Shown here: positions 34,698 to 43,030 of the stretch, piece after piece
Position numbering within the stretch: the stretch's first letter is position 1
How the letters are laid out: every line of letters starts with the position of its first letter
Assembly: GCF_000971115.1 (NCBI RefSeq)
Contig: NZ_BBLV01000003.1
Span: forward strand, 1-64,000
Source: Demequina gelatinilytica
Lineage (GTDB): Bacteria > Actinomycetota > Actinomycetes > Actinomycetales > Demequinaceae
Direction of reading: 5' to 3'
DNA: 64,000 bases
Translations under genes and position numbers: made by a program
The notes under the pieces: generated by a model
Told to the model about the DNA's origin: nothing
Databases searched by the model: none
The model's input: the letters and a program-made list of their open reading frames with translations, nothing else

Positions 34698-35746
34698 GGA
34701 CGCAGCATCACCTTGATGGCGGTGCGCTCGTCCATGGCGCGATACGCCTCGGCGGCCCGCTCGAGCGGGAGCTCGAGGTCGAACACGAGGCCCGGACGGA
34801 TCCGCCCGTCCAGCACCTCGGGCAGCAGCTCGTCGATGTAGCCGCGCACCGGCGCGACGCCGCCACGGACACCCACATTGCTGTCGAACATGGTGCGCAC
34901 GGGAAGCTCGGGGCCCCCGTTCGGGACGCCGACGAAGCCGACCTGGCCGCTGGGACGCGCGGAACGCAGCGCCTGGTCCATCGACTCCTTGGTGCCCACG
35001 CACTCCAGCACCACGTCGGGGCCGATCCCGTCGCACAGCTCCTTGAGACGCGCGATGCCCTCGTCGCCGCGCTCGGGCACGATGTCCGTGGCGCCGAGCT
35101 CGCGCGCAAGAGCCTGCCGGTCCGCGTGACGCGACATCGCGATGATGCGCGACGCCCCGAGGCGCTTCGCCGCGATGACCGCGCACAGCCCCACCGCGCC
35201 GTCGCCCACGACCGCGACGGTCGAGCCCTCGGTCACGCCGCCCGACACGGCCGCGTGGTGGCCCGTACCCATGACGTCCGACAGCGTCAGGAGACCCGGG
35301 ATCATCGCATCGTCCGGCATGCCGCCGGGCACCACCGCGAGCGTCCCGTCCGCGAGCGGGACCCGCACCTTCTCGCCCTGACCGCCGTCGGCGAAGCCGA
35401 GGCCCTCGGCCTCGCTGCCCCACCATCCGCCGTGCTGGCAGTGCACCGTCATGCCGTTGCGGCAGTTCACGCACGTGTTGTCGCACTGGTAGAACGGCGC
35501 GATCACGAAGTCGCCGGGGCGCACCTGCGCGACCTGGTCCCCCACCTCCTCGACCACGCCGACGAACTCGTGGCCGATGCGCCTGGGCGCCTTCACGGCC
35601 GTGACGCCGCGGTACGGCCACAGGTCCGAGCCGCACACGCACGCCGCGACCACGCGCACGATCGCGTCGAGGCCGGTGCTGAGCACCGGCGCGGGAACGT
35701 CCTCGACCCTGATGTCCCGTTCGCCGTGGATGAGCGTCGCTCGCAT
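34694..35746 (-). CDS. Zinc-dependent alcohol dehydrogenase, MDR family
   Basis: A 350-residue medium-chain dehydrogenase. The catalytic zinc site begins with CGSD (ACVCGSDLWPYRG) and GHEFVGVVEEVG. A structural zinc site with four cysteines reads CDNTCVNCRNGMTVHC. The NAD(P) motif is VVGDGAVGLCAVIAAKRLGA. A paralogue is at 62576-63634. The gene is 482 bases from, and codirectional with, a MarR regulator, and overlaps the downstream nuclease. The substrate is unknown. Confidence 0.9.
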   Translation of the reverse strand: MRATLIHGERDIRVEDVPAPVLSTGLDAIVRVVAACVCGSDLWPYRGVTAVKAPRRIGHEFVGVVEEVGDQVAQVRPGDFVIAPFYQCDNTCVNCRNGMTVHCQHGGWWGSEAEGLGFADGGQGEKVRVPLADGTLAVVPGGMPDDAMIPGLLTLSDVMGTGHHAAVSGGVTEGSTVAVVGDGAVGLCAVIAAKRLGASRIIAMSRHADRQALARELGATDIVPERGDEGIARLKELCDGIGPDVVLECVGTKESMDQALRSARPSGQVGFVGVPNGGPELPVRTMFDSNVGVRGGVAPVRGYIDELLPEVLDGRIRPGLVFDLELPLERAAEAYRAMDERTAIKVMLRP

Positions 35747-35769
35747 GTCGTCTCCTTGCCGTCCGGCCG

Positions 35770-36228
35770 TCACATGGTCCCGCCGGCGAGGCGCGTCAGC
35801 CCCTCGCGCAAGGCGTCGACCGCCGGGCCGCCCCATGCGGCCCTCCACTCCTGCTCGCGTGCGCGCATGGCCTCCGTGGCGCGCGCGCAGAACTCGGCGC
35901 CGGTCGCGGTGAGCCCGACGAGCGAGGCCCGGCCGTCGCGCGGGTCCGGACGCACCTCGACGATCCCGGCGGTCTCGAGGTCGCGCACCAGCGCGGCGAC
36001 CGCCTGCCGCGTGTGGCCGATGCGCGGGGCGAGGTCCGCGACCCGGCTCCCCCCGGCCTCGAGCGCCGCGATGACCGGGACGTGGGCCGCCCTCACGCCC
36101 GAGGTGCCCGAGGGGTCGACGCGAGCGAGCGCATCGTCCGTCACGGCCCGCGAGGCGTCGACGAGCAGCCTGCCGATGTCCTCCCGAGCCGCGGTCGCGA
36201 AGGCGGCCAGCTCGACCTCGTACGTCAC
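35770..36228 (-). CDS. MarR-family transcriptional regulator
   Basis: A 152-residue winged-helix protein: HVPVIAALEAGGSRVADLAP, GHTRQAVAALVRDLETAGIV and the wing VRPDPRDGRASLVGLTATG. It starts at GTG with GGGAGACAAG upstream; the frame continues upstream without a better start. It is divergent from a thiol-redox protein and upstream of the alcohol dehydrogenase, so it may control both. MarR proteins often sense oxidants, disulfide stress or phenolics. Confidence 0.85.
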   Translation of the reverse strand: MTYEVELAAFATAAREDIGRLLVDASRAVTDDALARVDPSGTSGVRAAHVPVIAALEAGGSRVADLAPRIGHTRQAVAALVRDLETAGIVEVRPDPRDGRASLVGLTATGAEFCARATEAMRAREQEWRAAWGGPAVDALREGLTRLAGGTM

Positions 36229-36260
36229 CTTGTCTCCCGCAAGCCGGAATAGGCAATCCC

Positions 36261-36278
36261 CCTGCCTTGTTAGGCAGG
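36261..36278. promoter_or_regulatory. Candidate MarR operator
   Basis: CCTGCCT-TGTT-AGGCAGG, 7-bp arms with a 4-base centre, lies midway in the 80-base divergent gap between marR and the thiol-redox gene. Size and position fit a MarR dimer site controlling both directions. Confidence 0.6.
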
Positions 36279-36308
36279 ACGCTTGCTCATCTATCGATCG
36301 GAGTTCCG

Positions 36309-36746
36309 ATGTCCACCCTATCCGCGCCCCTCGTCGCCGGTGACACGCTGCCCCGGCTCGCGCTCGTGTCCGCCGCAGGCGCCCCCGTCGCGCTCGAGAC
36401 GCTCGCCGCATCGTCCCCCCGGACGGTGCTCTACTTCATGCGCACGTCGACCTGCCCCGTGTGCCATCAGCACCTGCGGGCGATCGGTCGCATGGGGCTG
36501 CCCGCGGTGGTGATCGTGCCCGGCGGCGCGGCGGAGGCCGCCGCGGTGGCGCGCCGTCACCCGGCTCTCGCGGCGACCGTGGTCGCCTCCGAGGACGCGC
36601 ACGCTGCCGTGGGCCTCTTCGTGCGTCACGGTCTCCAGCAGTCGGGCACCTACGTGGTGGAGGGAGCCCGCATCATCGCCGCGCGGCATGCCACCGTGCC
36701 GCTCGGCTCGTTCGACGCGGCGGAGGTGACCGCGGCCCTCGCGTGA
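36309..36746 (+). CDS. Thioredoxin-fold peroxiredoxin-like protein
   Basis: A 145-residue cytoplasmic protein with one thioredoxin-like domain. The redox motif CPVCHQ is near residue 45 in the context VLYFMRTSTCPVCHQHLRAI, as in AhpC/TSA-like proteins. It lacks a signal peptide. It is divergent from marR across a dyad, so it may belong to an oxidative or electrophile stress response. Substrate unproven. Confidence 0.8.
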   Translation: MSTLSAPLVAGDTLPRLALVSAAGAPVALETLAASSPRTVLYFMRTSTCPVCHQHLRAIGRMGLPAVVIVPGGAAEAAAVARRHPALAATVVASEDAHAAVGLFVRHGLQQSGTYVVEGARIIAARHATVPLGSFDAAEVTAALA

Positions 36747-36760
36747 GCGGCGCGGGCGCG

Positions 36761-38155
36761 TCAGACCGGCGGGCGCGTCAGGACGGTGACGGGGTCCTCG
36801 GCCTGAGCCACGTCGTCGGAAGGCGCGCCCGTGCGCACGAGCGCCGGGTCGACGATGGTGAGCGTGAAGACCCCGGGTCCCGAGACGAACAGCACCACCA
36901 GGAGGAACCAGCCGCCCTCCACCAGCAGCCGCGACTCGGTGAGCGCCTGGAGCGCGAGCGCCGCGGTCAGCAGCGCCCAGCCCAGGGGGATGTACGTGTC
37001 CCCTCGGCTCGCGCGCTCGACCAGTCGCCACGCGCTCCCGAACGAGAGCACGACCATCACGATGAGCAGCACCAGCCCGATGAGGCCCAGCTGCAACCAC
37101 GCGTCGAGGAACGCGTTGTGCGCGTGCGCCGCGACCACGCCGGCGTTGTCGACGATGGTCCTGTAGGGGTCCTCCCAGATGGGCCAGTAGCCCACATAGC
37201 CCCAGCCCTCGGGGCGATCCCACGCGAACTGGACCACCTGGTCCCAGATCGCGGTGCGGTTGGTCGCATCCGGGCCACGGTCGAACATCGCGAAGATCTC
37301 CTCGCGGAACTTCAGCGTGAGCACCGCGACCACCGCCGTCACAGCCAGCACCGCGAAGGACAGCCGGCGCTTGTTCGCGGCACGTGACCGTCGGATCATG
37401 ATCGCCGCCACCGTGAGACCCGTGAGGTAGACCGCGGCCACCGCGACCGTCGCGGAGGACGTCAGCAGGTGCACGGCGACGGCGAGCGCGAGCGTCAGCG
37501 CGCCGTCGAGCACGCGGATGCGACGCTCGAGCAGGAGGATGACGGCGACGACCGCGGTGAAGAGCGCGATCGCGGCGAACGGGTTGCGGTTGCCGACGAA
37601 GCCCTGGATCGGGCCTCCCGCGAAGAGGTTGTTCCGCGACCAGGTGATGGGCTCGCCACCGCCGTCGACCTTCGCGATGCTCGACAGATCGGTCGCGAGC
37701 GGCGTGAGGTCGTGGCGGACCACGAGCGCGACGAACAGCTCGAACAGCAACCCGCCCAGGAGGCTCACCTGGAGCCCCCGGTAGAGGAACGCCATGAACT
37801 GGCCTCGCGACGTGCCGCGTGCGATCAGCACCGCGACGAACGTGGTGGCGGCGAGCACCGCGACCGCGAGCACCGAGACGGCGGGAGTGGCCGACCACAG
37901 GATGCTCAGCGCCGCGAGCGCGACGAAGGTGCCGATGAGGGGCGGCACCCTCATCTGCCCGAGGAAGCGCCGGAAGCTCACCGCGACGGCGGCCACCGTC
38001 AGCACGCACAGCGTGCCGTAGAGCGGCACCCCGAGGAGGTAGCGGAAGCCCTGTCCCGAGAACAGCAGCACCACGGTCCACACCGTCACCCATGCGCGTG
38101 CACGCTGCGAGCGCGAGCGCACCCACCACGAAGCGGCAGACCTGGGCTTGCGCAT
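36761..38155 (-). CDS. O-antigen ligase-like membrane protein (Wzy/WaaL family)
   Basis: A 464-residue protein with about 12 helices and the large extracytoplasmic loop typical of the family (about residues 290-350). This loop carries NRTAIWDQVVQFAWDRPEGW and AHAHNAFLDAWLQLGLIG, matching the conserved HNxxL and RxxxW motifs. Family members polymerise or ligate cell-surface polysaccharide. No glycosyltransferase genes are adjacent, so its polymer is unknown. Confidence 0.85.
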   Translation of the reverse strand: MRKPRSAASWWVRSRSQRARAWVTVWTVVLLFSGQGFRYLLGVPLYGTLCVLTVAAVAVSFRRFLGQMRVPPLIGTFVALAALSILWSATPAVSVLAVAVLAATTFVAVLIARGTSRGQFMAFLYRGLQVSLLGGLLFELFVALVVRHDLTPLATDLSSIAKVDGGGEPITWSRNNLFAGGPIQGFVGNRNPFAAIALFTAVVAVILLLERRIRVLDGALTLALAVAVHLLTSSATVAVAAVYLTGLTVAAIMIRRSRAANKRRLSFAVLAVTAVVAVLTLKFREEIFAMFDRGPDATNRTAIWDQVVQFAWDRPEGWGYVGYWPIWEDPYRTIVDNAGVVAAHAHNAFLDAWLQLGLIGLVLLIVMVVLSFGSAWRLVERASRGDTYIPLGWALLTAALALQALTESRLLVEGGWFLLVVLFVSGPGVFTLTIVDPALVRTGAPSDDVAQAEDPVTVLTRPPV

Positions 38156-38265
38156 GCACTCTCCTGTTCCGGTGGGGCGGGGCTCCGGTCACGGCGGCAT
38201 GCATCTGCCGCCCTCGTGGTCGGCTCTGGGCTGAGCGAGACCGGCGCGCCATCCTAACGCGGGGC

Positions 38266-38271
38266 GATACT
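38266..38271 (+). promoter_or_regulatory. -10 box GATACT, leaderless start of the DUF2236 gene
   Basis: GATACT ends six bases before the GTG at 38278. No Shine-Dalgarno is present. Confidence 0.4.
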
Positions 38272-38277
38272 GACAGG

Positions 38278-39153
38278 GTGACCCCCACCACGCATCCCGT
38301 CGAGCGCATGCGGGCCCACATGGGTGCGGCGCTCTTCGCCAAGGTGGGCGGGGACCAGGGGCCCGCGATCCGCGCGCGTGTCCACGAGACTCCCGGGCCG
38401 CGGTGGTTCGCACCCGGCAGCGCGATCCGCATCGTCCACGGGGACGCGTCGATGTACGTCGGCGGCGTCCGCGCCCTGCTGCTCCAGTCCCTCCATCCTC
38501 TCGCGATGGCGGGGGTCGCGGGGCACTCGGGCTACCGGTCCGACCCCTGGGGCCGCCTGTCGCGCACCGCGACGTTCCTGGCCTTCACCACGTTCGGGAC
38601 GGTGGACGACGCCGAGGAGACGGTCGCCCGGATCCGCGCCGTGCACGAGCGGGTGCGCGGCCGCCTCCCCGACGGACGCGAGTACCGCGCCTCGGATCCC
38701 CACCTGCTGCGCTGGGTGCATGTCGCGGAGGCGGACTCGTTCCTCGCGGCCCACACGCGCTACGGGGCGAGGCCGCTCTCCCCGGCACAGCGCGACGAGT
38801 ACGTGGCCCAGGTCGCGCAGGTGGGCGGGCGGCTCGGCGCGACGGACCTGCCGTTCTCGGTCGCAGGGCTGAAGGCCGCTCTCGACGAGTTCCGCCCCGA
38901 GCTCGAGGCGACACGCGAGGCCCAGGACGCGGCGGACTTCCTGCTGCGCGAGCCTCCGGTGAGCCGCGCCCTGCGGGCTCCCTACGCGACGCTCGCCATG
39001 GGCGCGGTGGCGCTGCTGCCGGGCTGGGCGAGCCGGATGCTCGGCAGGGATCGCTGGTCGACGCGCACCTTCGGCCCGGCTGGCGGCGCGCTCGCGACCC
39101 GCGCGATCCGCTGGGCGGCGAGGGCGACGCGCCCCACCAGCAACGTCGACTAG
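38278..39153 (+). CDS. Oxygenase MpaB family (DUF2236) protein
   Basis: A 291-residue alpha-helical protein of the family that includes the rubber oxygenase Lcp and fungal MpaB, thought to bind heme. Recognisable blocks are LLQSLHPLAMAGVAGHSGY, RLSRTATFLAFTTFGTVDDA and LLRWVHVAEADSFLAAHTRY. The histidines in SLHPLAMAGV and RWVHVAEADS fit the family core. There is no signal peptide. The substrate is unknown. Confidence 0.88.
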   Translation: MTPTTHPVERMRAHMGAALFAKVGGDQGPAIRARVHETPGPRWFAPGSAIRIVHGDASMYVGGVRALLLQSLHPLAMAGVAGHSGYRSDPWGRLSRTATFLAFTTFGTVDDAEETVARIRAVHERVRGRLPDGREYRASDPHLLRWVHVAEADSFLAAHTRYGARPLSPAQRDEYVAQVAQVGGRLGATDLPFSVAGLKAALDEFRPELEATREAQDAADFLLREPPVSRALRAPYATLAMGAVALLPGWASRMLGRDRWSTRTFGPAGGALATRAIRWAARATRPTSNVD

Positions 39154-39180
39154 CCACGCTGCACGCGCCCTGTCCCCCGC

Positions 39181-39294
39181 CCCGCCCATCCCGCCCACCC
39201 AGCCCACGCCGCTCCTCCCGCTCCTCCCGCCCCGCCCCGCCCGCTCCTCCCGCCCCGCTCCTCCCGCCCCGCCCCGCCCACCCCGCCCCGCCAA
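39181..39294. repeat. Low-complexity CCCGCC/CTCC tract
   Basis: About 110 bases made almost entirely of C with G and T (units such as CCCGCCC, CGCTCCTCC). It lies between the convergent DUF2236 and DUF559 genes. It is followed by a loose inverted repeat (GCGAATCG at 39300-39307 with CGATTCGC at 39352-39359). It encodes nothing recognisable and may be slippage-prone. Confidence 0.7.
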
Positions 39295-39333
39295 TGTGTG
39301 CGAATCGTGTCGCCTGGCGGCATCTATCGACGC

Positions 39334-40251
39334 CTATCGGTGCTGATCGTGCGATTCGCGGCTCCGCAGAACCGCCGACACGATGTCGCGGCACCATGCG
39401 GGGCGACCCATGACGTCCTCGTAGCTGAGACGGATGGTTTGGATCCCGAGCGTCGCGAGATCCGCCTCGCGGCGGTTGTCGCGCACGCGTTGCTCGCCCG
39501 GCAGGTGGAACTCGTCGCCGTCGAGCTCGACGTTGGTGCGCGTCGCGGGGTCGTACATGTCAAGGAAGCGCGTCTCGCCGCGCGCGACCACCTGATGCTG
39601 CCGCACGAACCGCGAGAACTCCCGGTGGGCGAACACCCGCGTGAGGCTCTCGTGCTCGAGGAAGCTGTGGGCACCCGACTCGAACGCCTCGAGCACGCGG
39701 TGCAGGCCCGCGCGGTCACGGACACGGGGCGTCCTGCGCATCGCCGCGCGGACGTCGTCGGGGGTGCAGACCCTCCGCTGCAGCGCCCGGAGGACGGTGC
39801 CGACGCGGTCCGTACCCTTGCCCCTGCGCCACTCGTGGATCACCGACCACGCGGGTCGCGCGATGTCGATCCCCCGCCACCGAGCGGCCGGCGGGAGGCG
39901 CGGCTGGCGCTCGACGCGTAGCCACGGCACCGCGGGTGCGCGCAGCGCGGCGGACGTGGTCACGTCGATGACGTCCGGGGCGCGTCTCTCCGCGCCAGCG
40001 AGCAGCAGCGCTGCCTTGCCGGTCACCACCCCGTGGGTGACGGACACGCCGGCGTGGGACCGGACCAGCCATGACCGGGCATGCGGACCTGACGCGTAGC
40101 GGCCCGGGAGCACGAGCGCGATCTCGCCCGAGGCGATCGCCATCCGTACCGCGTGCGGCGAGGTCGACCGCACGAGCTCGGCACGGCTGAAGCTCAGGCC
40201 GCCGTCGTGGACCTCGGGGGGCATTCGGGGCTTGTCGCGGGTCGCGGGCAT
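39334..40251 (-). CDS. DUF559-type endonuclease-fold protein with AbiEi-like N-terminus
   Basis: A 305-residue protein of a type common in actinobacteria. The N-terminal 120 residues resemble the winged-helix part of AbiEi-like proteins (LPGRYASG, VSVTHGVVTGKAALLLAG). The C-terminal part (about 195-290) is a DUF559/very-short-patch-like nuclease fold: SFLEHESLTRVFAH, NVELDGDEFHL and RDNRREADLATLGIQTIRL. No partner toxin gene is adjacent, so it is not a recognisable toxin-antitoxin locus. The ATG has no good Shine-Dalgarno. Confidence 0.75.
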   Translation of the reverse strand: MPATRDKPRMPPEVHDGGLSFSRAELVRSTSPHAVRMAIASGEIALVLPGRYASGPHARSWLVRSHAGVSVTHGVVTGKAALLLAGAERRAPDVIDVTTSAALRAPAVPWLRVERQPRLPPAARWRGIDIARPAWSVIHEWRRGKGTDRVGTVLRALQRRVCTPDDVRAAMRRTPRVRDRAGLHRVLEAFESGAHSFLEHESLTRVFAHREFSRFVRQHQVVARGETRFLDMYDPATRTNVELDGDEFHLPGEQRVRDNRREADLATLGIQTIRLSYEDVMGRPAWCRDIVSAVLRSRESHDQHR

Positions 40252-40420
40252 GAGCCCACCTCAGTCCGGAGATCCCTGCCTTGCCCCCCACCACCGCGTG
40301 GCGGTGGACAGCGCACGCTCGCCGATTGGCTGGGGACACCGCGCGTGACACGCACGCCGCACCATTCGCGCCGGATCCCGGCTGTCGCCGCGCCCACAGC
40401 GCACGATCCGCACCCGTTGC

Positions 40421-40481
40421 TGCGGGGGGCGAGGCTGCGGGGGGCGAGGCTGCGGAGGGGGCGAGGCTGCGGGGGCGAGGG
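40421..40481. repeat. Four tandem copies of TGCGGGGGGCGAGGC
   Basis: Two exact 15-base units (40421-40435, 40436-40450), one 17-base variant (40451-40467) and one shortened copy (40468-40481). They lie 23 bases downstream of the LCP gene stop, in the 252-base gap before the DUF559 gene. The minus-strand transcript would be CGCAGCCTCGCCCC repeats. Function unknown. Confidence 0.8.
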
Positions 40482-40503
40482 GCCGGGCGCATACGCCGCT
40501 GCG

Positions 40504-41757
40504 TCAGGGCGCTCCGCCCACCTCCGTGCCGGGCTCGTAGGCGCCCGTCGCGATGTCCTCCCAGAACTGATCCGCCTTGTCCGCATCGAGCAGCACCGTC
40601 GAGCCCACCCCGGCCACCGAGTAGCCCATCGAGGTGATGGGCGGCGTGCCGGTGACGGCGTCGCCGCCGCGACCCGAGTTGAAGGCGAGAGCCACCTGGA
40701 CCAGGTCGAACGGTCCGGCGGCCTCGTCGACCCGGAACGCGTCGAGGCCGGCGCCGACGGTGGGCACCAGCTGGAACGGGTTGAGCACCGTTCCCGGGCT
40801 CAGGACCTTGTCGGCGACCTTCGCGACCACCTGCTGCTGACGCTCGGCGCGACCGATGTCGCCCAGCGGGTCGCTGTAGCGCATCCGCGCGAAGGCCAGC
40901 GCGGTATCGCCGTCGGCGACATGGCAGCCCGCCTTCCACTTGAGGCGGCTGAGCTTGTCGTCGACCGTCCTGTCGTAGCAGAGCTCGACGCCGCCGACCG
41001 CGTCGACGATGTCCGCCACGCCCGTGAACCCCACCTCGAGGTAGCGGTCCACCGTGAGCCCCGTGAGCTCCTCGACGGTCTCGACGAGCAGCTGCGGCCC
41101 GCCCCACGCGAACGACGCGTTGATCTTGTTCTTCCCGTTGCCCGGGATCTCGACGTACGAGTCGCGCGGGATGCTGATGAGCGCGGTGGGCCCCGACTCC
41201 GGCTTGTGCAGCAGCATGATCGTGTCGGTCCGCGCTCCCTCGGTGCCGTCCTCGTCCCACCCCTCGCGCGAGTCCGAGCCGACGATGAGGGTGGTGAGCC
41301 CCGGCGTCCCCGGCGCCCCGGAGAGCGCGTCGACGTGGTTGATGTGGGACGAGACCCACGCGTAGAAGATCACCAGCAGCGCGACGAGGATCAGGAGCAG
41401 CGCCAGGAGGATGCGGCGTACGGGGTGGCGCTTGCGGCGTCGCTTGGCCGGGGCCGGGGTCGGGGCGGGCGGCGGCGCCTGCCGTGGCGGGGCGGTCCGC
41501 GTGCTCGAGGACGATGCGGGGCGCGCCTGGGCAGGCGCGGCCGGGGCGCCGGTGCGCGAGCCCTGCGCCGCCGCGGCGTGGCTCCGGCCCGGCGGGGTGT
41601 CGTACTGCTGACCGTCGGAGGGGCGCACGCTCTGCCGTCGCACGGGCACCGCGGGCCGTGCGGTGCCGGGGCGCTCCTGGCCGCTGCGCGGCTGGATCGA
41701 GGGCGGCACGCGCCGGGGGCTCGCGCCGCCGGGGGCGCCGTCGCGGTCGTCTGTCAC
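40504..41757 (-). CDS. LytR-CpsA-Psr (LCP) family cell-wall ligase
   Basis: A 417-residue type II membrane protein. Residues 1-100 are a Pro/Ala/Arg-rich cytoplasmic region, followed by one helix (ILLALLLILVALLVIFYAWV). The LCP domain shows LIVGSDSREGWDEDGTEGAR, DTIMLLHK, ISIPRDSYVEIPG and LAFARMRYSDPLGDIGRAER, containing the catalytic Asp and Arg residues. LCP enzymes transfer wall polymers from lipid carriers to peptidoglycan outside the membrane. It starts at GTG with a TAACCT box seven bases upstream. Confidence 0.93.
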   Translation of the reverse strand: MTDDRDGAPGGASPRRVPPSIQPRSGQERPGTARPAVPVRRQSVRPSDGQQYDTPPGRSHAAAAQGSRTGAPAAPAQARPASSSSTRTAPPRQAPPPAPTPAPAKRRRKRHPVRRILLALLLILVALLVIFYAWVSSHINHVDALSGAPGTPGLTTLIVGSDSREGWDEDGTEGARTDTIMLLHKPESGPTALISIPRDSYVEIPGNGKNKINASFAWGGPQLLVETVEELTGLTVDRYLEVGFTGVADIVDAVGGVELCYDRTVDDKLSRLKWKAGCHVADGDTALAFARMRYSDPLGDIGRAERQQQVVAKVADKVLSPGTVLNPFQLVPTVGAGLDAFRVDEAAGPFDLVQVALAFNSGRGGDAVTGTPPITSMGYSVAGVGSTVLLDADKADQFWEDIATGAYEPGTEVGGAP

Positions 41758-41764
41758 GTTGCGT

Positions 41765-41770
41765 AGGTTA
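41765..41770 (-). promoter_or_regulatory. -10 box TAACCT, leaderless start of the LCP gene
   Basis: On the minus strand TAACCT ends seven bases before the GTG at 41757. Confidence 0.45.
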
Positions 41771-41818
41771 ACCCTTCGGCGCCCGCGAACCCGCGTGGCG
41801 GGACCGGACCACGGCGCA

Positions 41819-42079
41819 TCAGCGACGCTCGCGCCGGCGGAAGATCACCGCCGTGCCGGCGAGCGTCGCGCCCAGGATCCCCTCGGCGAGCGCGCGGACG
41901 GAGAGGCTGAACCCGGGGTGGTCATGCACAGGGATCGCCTCCGCGGCGCTCCCGCATCCGGACGGCGAGGGCCGGTGGGAGGCCTCGGCGGGCGCCGCGG
42001 CCAGGGAGACGCCCGCGATCAGACCCGCGACGGCGAGCACCCGCACCGCCCGGGCGCGGAGCGACCGGGGTCGCACCAT
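41819..42079 (-). CDS. Small exported protein with C-terminal membrane segment
   Basis: An 86-residue protein with a signal peptide (VRVLAVAGLIAGVSLAAAPA, cleavage near AEA) and a C-terminal hydrophobic helix followed by RRRERR, the layout of a small wall- or membrane-retained surface protein. A sortase LPxTG motif is not present. A strong GGAGAGGAAGGAG precedes the ATG. It follows the CPBP protease gene by 70 bases on the same strand. Confidence 0.65.
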   Translation of the reverse strand: MVRPRSLRARAVRVLAVAGLIAGVSLAAAPAEASHRPSPSGCGSAAEAIPVHDHPGFSLSVRALAEGILGATLAGTAVIFRRRERR

Positions 42080-42149
42080 GGCGCTCCTTCCTCTCCAGGT
42101 CAGGGACGGCGCGACGCCCGCCGCGGGTGCGGCGGGCGTCGGCGACGGT

Positions 42150-42914
42150 TCAGATGAGGGCGGCCGGGACGAGCAGCGAGACCGAGAACATCGCCCAGTC
42201 GTTGAGGATGTGCGCGCCCGTCGAGACCCAGAGGTTGCGCGTCACCACGTAGGCCAGCGTCAGGAACAGGCGGGCGACCGCGATGAAGACGAGGCACTGA
42301 AGGACGTTCCAGCCGTAGGTCGGGAGGTGGAGCAGGCCGAACACCACGGCGGTGCCGATCCACGCGACCGCGAGCGCCGCGCCGCGCGACCACCGGAGGC
42401 GACGGACCAGCAGGGACATCAGCGCAAGGAGCGGCAGGATGGTGATGAGCTCCTCGCCCAGCAGCTGGGGGATGGTCGCGGCGAGGAAGTTGAGCCGCTC
42501 GGGGCCCGTCGCCTCGGACAGCAGATCGGCGGCGGGGTTGGGGTTGGCGCCGATGAGACCGCCGAGCGCGGTCGCGGCGGCGAAGCTGACCGTGAGGTTG
42601 AGCGCCGCGAACCCGACCATCTGGAGGACCTGGCGGACGCGCACCTTGCGGAACAGCCGGGTCCAGCCCCGAGGCGCCGCCCAGGCGAGGGCGAGCAGCG
42701 GGATCAGCGGGAACAGGATCGAGTGGATCCACCGCTGGGCGGGACCGTCGCCGGGGATCGACAGCTGCGCGAACGCGACCGCGCAGGCCGCGACCACCAC
42801 GAGCCACCGGCCGCCGCTGATCGCGGACGGGCCTGCGTAGAGGGGCAGATCGGGCGTGGCGGGCGCGGCGGGGCCGGCGTCCTGGACCGGTGCGGTGGGG
42901 ACTGCGGTGCTCAT
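42150..42914 (-). CDS. CPBP-family intramembrane metalloprotease
   Basis: A 254-residue protein with about seven to eight helices. The three CPBP motifs are present: GEELITILPLLAL (EE motif, about 156), FGLLHLPTYGWN (about 193) and STGAHILNDW (about 233). These form the intramembrane metal site. The family cleaves membrane-embedded substrates, including prenylated proteins in eukaryotes and bacteriocin-related proteins in bacteria. AAGGAG precedes the ATG. Confidence 0.9.
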   Translation of the reverse strand: MSTAVPTAPVQDAGPAAPATPDLPLYAGPSAISGGRWLVVVAACAVAFAQLSIPGDGPAQRWIHSILFPLIPLLALAWAAPRGWTRLFRKVRVRQVLQMVGFAALNLTVSFAAATALGGLIGANPNPAADLLSEATGPERLNFLAATIPQLLGEELITILPLLALMSLLVRRLRWSRGAALAVAWIGTAVVFGLLHLPTYGWNVLQCLVFIAVARLFLTLAYVVTRNLWVSTGAHILNDWAMFSVSLLVPAALI

Positions 42915-43018
42915 CTCATCTCCTTGTGTGTCGATGACTCAAGCCTCCCGAGAACGGGCCCGCCGCACATCGTCCGGCCGTGGACACCTGCGCCTGCTAC
43001 GACCGCAGTACACACGCC

Positions 43019-43024
43019 TAGAGT
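43019..43024 (+). promoter_or_regulatory. -10 box TAGAGT, leaderless start of the patatin gene
   Basis: TAGAGT ends six bases before the GTG at 43031. No Shine-Dalgarno is present. Confidence 0.5.
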
Positions 43025-43030
43025 GAGAGC

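Noticed and set aside
39334..40251. AbiE-type toxin-antitoxin or abortive-infection locus
   Set aside because: There is no AbiEii-like nucleotidyltransferase partner; the gene is alone and has its own DUF559 domain.
40421..40481. CRISPR-like direct repeats
   Set aside because: The copies are contiguous without spacers, differ in length and have no cas genes nearby.
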